This document shows, one piece after another, positions 58,800 through 64,000 of a stretch of DNA of 64,000 nucleotides. The stretch spans positions 39,320,468-39,384,467 of the forward strand of contig NC_054540.1 of NCBI RefSeq assembly GCF_017654505.1, given 5' to 3'. Source of the stretch: Polyodon spathula (Eukaryota > Chordata > Actinopteri > Acipenseriformes > Polyodontidae). Numbering within the stretch: the stretch's first letter is position 1; every line of letters begins with the position of its first letter. The notes under the pieces are model-generated. The model saw nothing but the letters and a program-made list of their open reading frames with translations. It was not told where the DNA came from and made no database searches. Position numbers and translations under genes: made by a program.

Positions 58800-60434
58800 C
58801 AGTGGCTTGCGAAAGTATTGACCCCCCTTGGCATTTTTCCTATTTTGTTGCCTTACAACCTGGAATTAAAATAGATTTTTATTTGGATTTCATGTAATGG
58901 ACATACACAAAATAGTCCAAATTGGTGAAGTGAAAAAATAACTTGTTTAAAAAAATTCTAAAAAATAAATAATGGAAAAGTGGTGCGTGCATATGTATTC
59001 ACCCCCTTTGCTATTAAGCCTCTAAATAAGATCTGGTGCAACCAATTACCTTCAGAAGTCACATAATTAGTTAAATAAAGTCCACCTGTGTGCAATCTAA
59101 GTGTCACATGATCTGTCACATAATCTCAGTATATATACACCTGTTCTGAAAGGCCCCAGAGTCTGCACTAAGCAAAGGGCACCACCAAGCAAGCGGCACC
59201 ATGAAGACCAAGGAGCTCTCCAAACAGGTCAGGGACAAAGTTGTACAGATCAGGGCGGGGTTATAAAAAAATATCCGAAACTTTGAACATCCCACGGAGC
59301 ACCATTAAAGCCATTATTAAAAAATGGAAAGAATATGGCACCACAACAAACCTGGCAAGAGAGGGCCACCCACCAAAACTCACGGACCAGGCAAGGAGGG
59401 CATTAATCAAAGAGGCAACAAAGAGACCAAAGATAACCCTGAAGGAGCTGCAAAGCTCCACAGCGGAGATTGGAGTATCTGTCCATAGGACCACTTTAAG
59501 CCGTACACTCCACAGAGCTGGGCTTTACAGAAGAGTGGCCAGAAAAAAGCCATTGCTTAAAGAAAAAAATAAGCAAACACGTTTGGTGTTCGCCAAAAGG
59601 CATGTGGGAGACTCCCCAAACATATGGAAGAAGGTACTCTGGTCAGATGAGACTAAAATTGAGCTTTTTGGCCATCAAGGAAAACGCTATGTCTGGCGCA
59701 AACCCAACACCTCTCATCACCCCGAGAACACCATCCCCACAGTTAATCATGGTGCTGGCAGCATCATGCTGTGGGGATGTTTTTCATCGGCAGGGACTGG
59801 GAAACTGGTCAGAATTGAAGGAATGATGGATGGCGCTAAATACAGGGAAATTCTTGAGGGAAACCTGTTTCAGTCTTCCAGAGATTTGAGACTGGGACGG
59901 AGGTTCACCTTCCAGCAGGACAATGACCCTAAGCATACTGCTAAAGCAACACTCGAGTGGTTTAAGGGGAAACATTTAAGTGTCTTGGAATGGCCTAGTC
60001 AAAGCCCAGACCTCAATCCAACTGAGAATCTGTGGTATGACTTAAAGATCGCTGCACACCAGTAAAACCCATACAACTTGAAGGAGCTGGAGCAGTTTTG
60101 CATTGAAGAATGGGCAAAAATCCCAATGGCTAGATGTGCCAAGCTTATAGATACATACCCCAAGAGACTTGCAGCTGTAATTGCTGCAAAAGGTGGCTCT
60201 ACAAAGTATTGACTTTGGGGGGGGGGGTGAATACTTATGCACACTCAAGTTTTCTGTTTTTTTGTCTTATTTCTTGTTTATTTCACAATAAAAAATATTT
60301 TGCATCTTCAAAGTGGTAGGCAAGTTATGTAAATCAAATGATACAAACCCCCAAAAAATCAATTTTAATTCCAGGTTGTAAGGCAACAAAATAGAAAAAA
60401 TGCCAAGGGGGGTCAATACTTTCGCAAGCCACTG
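58800..60434 (+). mobile_element. Tc1-like transposon with near-perfect ends
   Basis: 1635 bp flanked by TA (58798-58799 and 60435-60436). The inverted repeats (CAGTGGCTTGCGAAAGTATT and onward) agree over about 75 bp with only one mismatch that I can see. The transposase between them is nearly whole. The little-decayed state suggests a recent insertion. Confidence 0.95.
59201..60212 (+). pseudogene. Tc1 transposase with one frameshift, one stop
   Basis: It starts at ATG 59201 (MKTKELSKQVRDKVVQIR). A 1- or 2-base change near 59258-59266 shifts the frame; the rest is open from about 59241 to 60065, with ISETLNIPRSTIKAIIKKW (first helix-turn-helix), KRPKITLKEL (second), VLWSDETKIELFG (first catalytic Asp), FQQDNDPKHTA (second Asp) and SPDLNPTENLWYDLK (Glu; DD34E). 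A TAA at 60063-60065 interrupts it, after which [18 protein letters not shown] continues to the normal end TKY at 60212. Just two lesions separate it from an intact reading, so it is non-functional as it stands. Confidence 0.92.
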
Positions 60435-60511
60435 TAGAGTCTCTACAAAATGTGTGTTTATAACTTGTGTGTGCCAGCACATAAACATCAGATTGCTGTC
60501 TTAAATAAAGC

Positions 60512-60765
60512 AGAGTTCTGATCACATAGAGAATGGAGAGTTCAGAGTTCTGATCACATAGAGAATGGAGAGTGCAGAGTTCTGATCACATAGAGAATGG
60601 AGAGTGCAGAGTTCTGATCACATAGAGAATGGCGAATGGAGAGTTCTAATCACATAGAGAATGGAGAATGGAGAGTTCTGATCATATAGAAAATGAAGAG
60701 ATCTGATCACATAGAGAATGGAGAATGGAGAGTTCTGATCACATAGAGAATGGTGAGTGCAGAGA
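60512..60765 (+). repeat. 32-bp minisatellite
   Basis: About eight units with the core AGAGTTCTGATCACATAGAG, followed by AATGGAGAGTGC or variants. One unit is shortened near 60680. It begins about 75 bp after the Tc1 element. Confidence 0.93.
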
Positions 60766-60769
60766 TGCA

Positions 60770-61255
60770 TCTATTGATTGATTAATTATGCTAGCCATTA
60801 ATTAAACATTCACTGCCAGATTATACTGCCCTGCTGTCCAATTTAGATTATCACGTAAATATTACTAGCACATGCATGTTTTCAGTTGTATTAAATTAAT
60901 TGATTATTGACAGTTAGTACCAGTTCGATATTCGATTAGGAAATTAGTTGAACCTCTAGAGGCTGTTTATAATACTGAAATGTCTGTAACTGAAAATGTA
61001 GCATTTTTTTTCAGTGATTGAATATGTGTTACTGTATTAATAAAATGTTTACATCTTTAACACAAGGAATAATAACAAGAAAACTAAAAATAAGACAGGG
61101 TAGCTTTACTTGGGGAAAATCTTCATGTATTTTAGAGTTCTGTAAAGTTGACTGTTCAGTTCAGAAGAAGTATATTTATTGCATTCTGAATCTATCTTTT
61201 TATTTATGTTCTATCAAAAGGATGCTGGTTCATACTCCAGAGGGATTAAGAGAAG

Positions 61256-61316
<61 letters not shown>

Positions 61317-61916
61317 GCAGAAAAGATGATTTACATCATTAATAAGATTAGGCTGATCATCCAGAGTGTTTCACAAAATCACACAATATTAAAAAGCTCC
61401 ACCATATGTTTGCATACAAACTAGAAATATGGTTTTATATTCCAAATCCCCTCTACAGTCGAATAACTTGGACATTTTCCGAACACAACCCTTTAACAAA
61501 TTGCTTTTTGGTTTATTTTGCCTCAATTCACCATTCAGCAACATTTCAGAAGGTACAGTACAATTGTTGCAATGATTATTGAAAAAAGTAATGTGAATTG
61601 GTAATTGAAAATTATCCCTCAATTTAAATGTAGAACTGCAAAACAAGAAACAATTAGACACATGTTTTGGCTTATGTTTAACAATGTTACCCAAGGCTGT
61701 CCAATTACGGTCCAGGAGGGCTATTCCACTTCAGCTTTAATGGGTAACAGGAAAGAACGACTTGAGAAGGAAGTTAATGTGGTTCAAATAAATAATTATG
61801 ACTATGGTTGGAACAAAGAGCAGGAGGACGGTTTCCAATACCCATAGAACTTCAATATTATTCTTTTGAGTAAGGTGCAGGTGCATCTGGTTGAACTTGA
61901 CATGTTTTTATAGTCT
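60770..61916. other. Upstream intron, AT-rich, with (TTA)n
   Basis: A (TTA)n array of about 20 units lies at 61256-61316. No gene. Confidence 0.6.
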
Positions 61917-62108
61917 CAAGGTGTATGTGTTTGTATGTGTTTCCCGATGGTGTCAATGTGTATGTGTTTGTATGTGTTTATCTATGGTGTCAAGGTATAT
62001 GTGTTTGTATGTGTTTCCTGATGGTGTCAAGGTGTATGTGTTTGTATGCGTTTCCCAATGGTGTCAAGGTGTATGTGTTTCCTGGTGGTGTCAAGGTGTA
62101 TGTGTTTT
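61917..62108 (+). repeat. 37-bp minisatellite, left block
   Basis: Units with AAGGTGTATGTGTTTGTATG and TGTTTCCCGATGGTGTC, about five, with shortened units near the right end. The same repeat continues after the LTR element at 62914. Confidence 0.92.
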
Positions 62109-62306
62109 GCCGGCTAGGAAGAAAGAGGGAGGTCAGGAGACCACCCCCAAGCAGCCGTTCTACTGCCGGGATTACTTTGGCCGGAGGAGCCGGCCCGTGT
62201 ACGGTCAGCCTTGCCACTACAGCTGCTGGGGTGGGAGAAGGACCTCCTACCTTGGCCGCCACCATTGTTGACCCTGTTCCTGGGCCGGGACACAAGGGGG
62301 GGCATA
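62104..62306 (+). pseudogene. Family A 3' internal fragment
   Basis: GAGGTCAGGAGACCAC-CCCAAGCAGCC is shared with 12218-12246 of the 10-kb copy (reading there EGQETTPQAAF). It ends in the purine tract ACACAAGGGGGGGCATA before the LTR. The 5' LTR and nearly all of the interior are absent. Confidence 0.7.
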
Positions 62307-62910
62307 TGTGACGAGTGTCCCGCCCCTATATACATGTGTGCATTGTTTTATTATTATTGTTGTTGTTGTTATTAGTCGTAGTAGCAGTATTTGTAATGTA
62401 TGTATTTATGCTTTGTGCGAACGGATGAAAGTCGTCCGATTTATTATCTGCTGGGTGAGACCAGCGAAAAGCCGGTCTCATAATATAGTCACATGAATGG
62501 GGTTAAAATCCCCATTCATAAAAACCTCATGCAGGAGGTGGCCATCCCCCGAGTTAATTCATTGATTAATTGTTACTAATTGGGAGATGGTCACCTTTAT
62601 ATAAGCCTACAGATGTCTACGTCGGGGGGAGTGTCAGAGGAGAGACGTAAGTCTGTAAAAGAGGATTAGAAACTAAGGAAACAATTGCTTTACGTGCTTT
62701 CTAAAAACCAGCACGATACTTGTTTGGTGCTGTTTATTTATTTGGCCAATGCGCCTTTTTGTTCGTGTTGGTTTTGTTTAAATCTTTAATTTCTGTTTAT
62801 CATTTAATAAATATACTGAGTGCCATAGCTCAGTTTTCCCTCGCCAGTCCTTCTTTTGGAGTATGTGTTCTTCCAGGTCTGACGTCACCACTACAGCCAT
62901 CCTTTTCACA
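62307..62910 (+). repeat. Family A 3' LTR, distinct subfamily
   Basis: 604 bp from TGTGACGAGTGTCCCGCCCC to CATCCTTTTCACA. The U5-like part (ATTTGGCCAATGCGCC, AATAAATATACTGAGTGCC, TCTGACGTCACCACTACAG) matches the 36- and 53-kb copies; the upstream part differs and shares GGGAGATGGTCACC with the 57-kb LTR. Confidence 0.85.
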
Positions 62911-62913
62911 GTG

Positions 62914-63289
62914 CCACATGTGTTTGTATGTGTTTCTCTATGGTGTCAAGGTGTATGTATTTGTATGTGTTTCTCTATGGTGTCAAGGTGTATGTATTTG
63001 TAAGTGATTCTCTATGGTGACAAGGTGTATGTGTTTGTATGTGTTTCTCGAAGTTGTCAAGGTGTATGTGTTTGTATGTGTTTCCCGATGGTGTCAAGGT
63101 GTATGAGTTTGTATGTGTTTCCGGCTGGTGTCAAGGTGTATGTGTTTGTATGTGTTTCTCTATTATGTCAAGGTGTATGTGTTTGTAAGTGTTTCTCTAT
63201 GGTGACAAGGTGTATGTGTTTGTATGTGTTTCTCAATGTTGTCAAGGTGTATGTGTTTGTATGTGTTTCTCAATGGCGTCAAGGTGTAC
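62914..63289 (+). repeat. 37-bp minisatellite, right block
   Basis: About ten units of the same repeat as 61917-62108, here with TTTCTCTATGGTGTCAAGG-type variants. Confidence 0.93.
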
Positions 63290-64000
63290 TCTAAACCTCC
63301 ACAAACACCTCACAACTACACAAGACTACACAGGAACTGTAGTTAAAGTTTAAAGAGCATCTGGAGACATGTAGTTCAGGGAACATTGCATTTAAGATGC
63401 TCTCACAATATTGGTTAGGTGACAGTAGCTTCTGGAGTTCTCAGGGTTGGAACTTTGGCCACTCCTGGTGTAATCAGTGTAAGTGTTCTCTAATGTAAGA
63501 CTACACATTCCATCTTTACCAGCATGGTATGAGGAGTCATGCTTCAGATGAGATGACATTAAAGATCCCACAGGACTATTTTATAGTAAAAGCCACACAC
63601 CTACAGTCTGGTTTTATTCTAATAACACAAACAATTATATGTTTCCCCGGTTTTAGTTCATCAGGACTAATGTGCAATATGTCTTCCAAATCCTTTGTGT
63701 TGGCTTTGCTGGTAATGTGATAGTCTTTTAAGTAATAATATAGTAATATTTGTAATCATATTCCTATGATATTTTACAAGCCTTTTTAAAGATTTAATAA
63801 AGATCTGTGAAATGAATGTTTGTTTTTTTTTTTTTTTTTTATATCACCTTTATTAGAAAACCTGTTCTTTGCAATATTTATTAATATCACAAACATGCAT
63901 AGACTTTTTATTTTCATATTTTGGTTTCATACCTATAACATACATGCAACTATGTATTAACAAGCAGACCACCCAATCTAAATGAAAGCATACCTTACTG
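63290..64000. other. Window end, no gene seen
   Basis: Unremarkable sequence with a poly-T run at about 63821-63840. Confidence 0.6.

Noticed and set aside
61891..63294. Cys-Val-Phe-rich repeat ORFs
   Set aside because: Translation of the 37-bp minisatellite; the unit is not a multiple of three and there is no independent coding sign.
63985..64000. Possible splice donor at the window end as KCNQ1 exon 2
   Set aside because: The exon side would end in CA, which does not fit the expected exon 2 end (Trp-Met before Glu) or exon 1 end.

Overview
The window is vertebrate nuclear DNA, most likely from a ray-finned fish. It holds seven consecutive exons (human numbering 3 to 9) of the voltage-gated potassium channel gene KCNQ1, all on the minus strand. 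The repeat content is fish-like: a Gmr1-type Ty3/gypsy element, Tc1 elements of types common in fishes, L1-Tx1 and L2-like LINEs, and hAT and CMC DNA transposons. Large, repeat-filled introns and long proline-rich repeat ORFs would fit a non-teleost such as a sturgeon, but that is a guess.

KCNQ1 runs from high to low coordinates. Exon 3 is at 48692-48818, exon 4 at 43426-43504, exon 5 at 34503-34599, exon 6 at 24137-24277, exon 7 at 18430-18540, exon 8 at 17016-17111 and exon 9 at 499-621. Their lengths (127, 79, 97, 141, 111, 96, 123 bp) agree with the human exon lengths as I recall them, and every junction has GT/AG borders in a consistent phase. The exons encode the end of S2 through S6 and the first cytoplasmic calmodulin-binding helix. 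I could not find exons 1-2 above 48.8 kb, nor exons after 9, which should lie left of base 1.

Everything else is intronic and mostly mobile DNA. Intron 8 (622-17015) holds a hAT pseudogene, a Tc1 split by a solo LTR, a complete pol-less LTR element (9822-13036) and a second pol-less LTR family (14133-15802). Introns 6 and 7 hold an L2-like LINE tail and a long inverted repeat. Intron 5 (24278-34502) holds a nearly intact Gmr1-type retrotransposon with its ORF open and a 1.3-kb CMC-like DNA transposon with a TAA target duplication. Intron 4 (34600-43425) holds two head-to-head copies of the pol-less LTR family, an L1-Tx1 fragment, a solo LTR and a hAT element with an 8-bp duplication. Intron 3 and the upstream part (43.5-64 kb) hold an L1-Tx1 LINE, a restriction-like-endonuclease type LINE remnant, further LTR copies, a Tc1 element with near-perfect termini and two minisatellites.

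The most unusual item is the recurring LTR family, called 'family A' here. Its internal region has no protease, integrase or reverse transcriptase. It encodes short zinc knuckles of the form CX2CX3HX4C followed by a proline-rich domain built of several tandem in-frame repeats. At least seven pieces lie in this window. No tRNA, rRNA or CRISPR feature was seen, and no host gene other than KCNQ1 was recognised.
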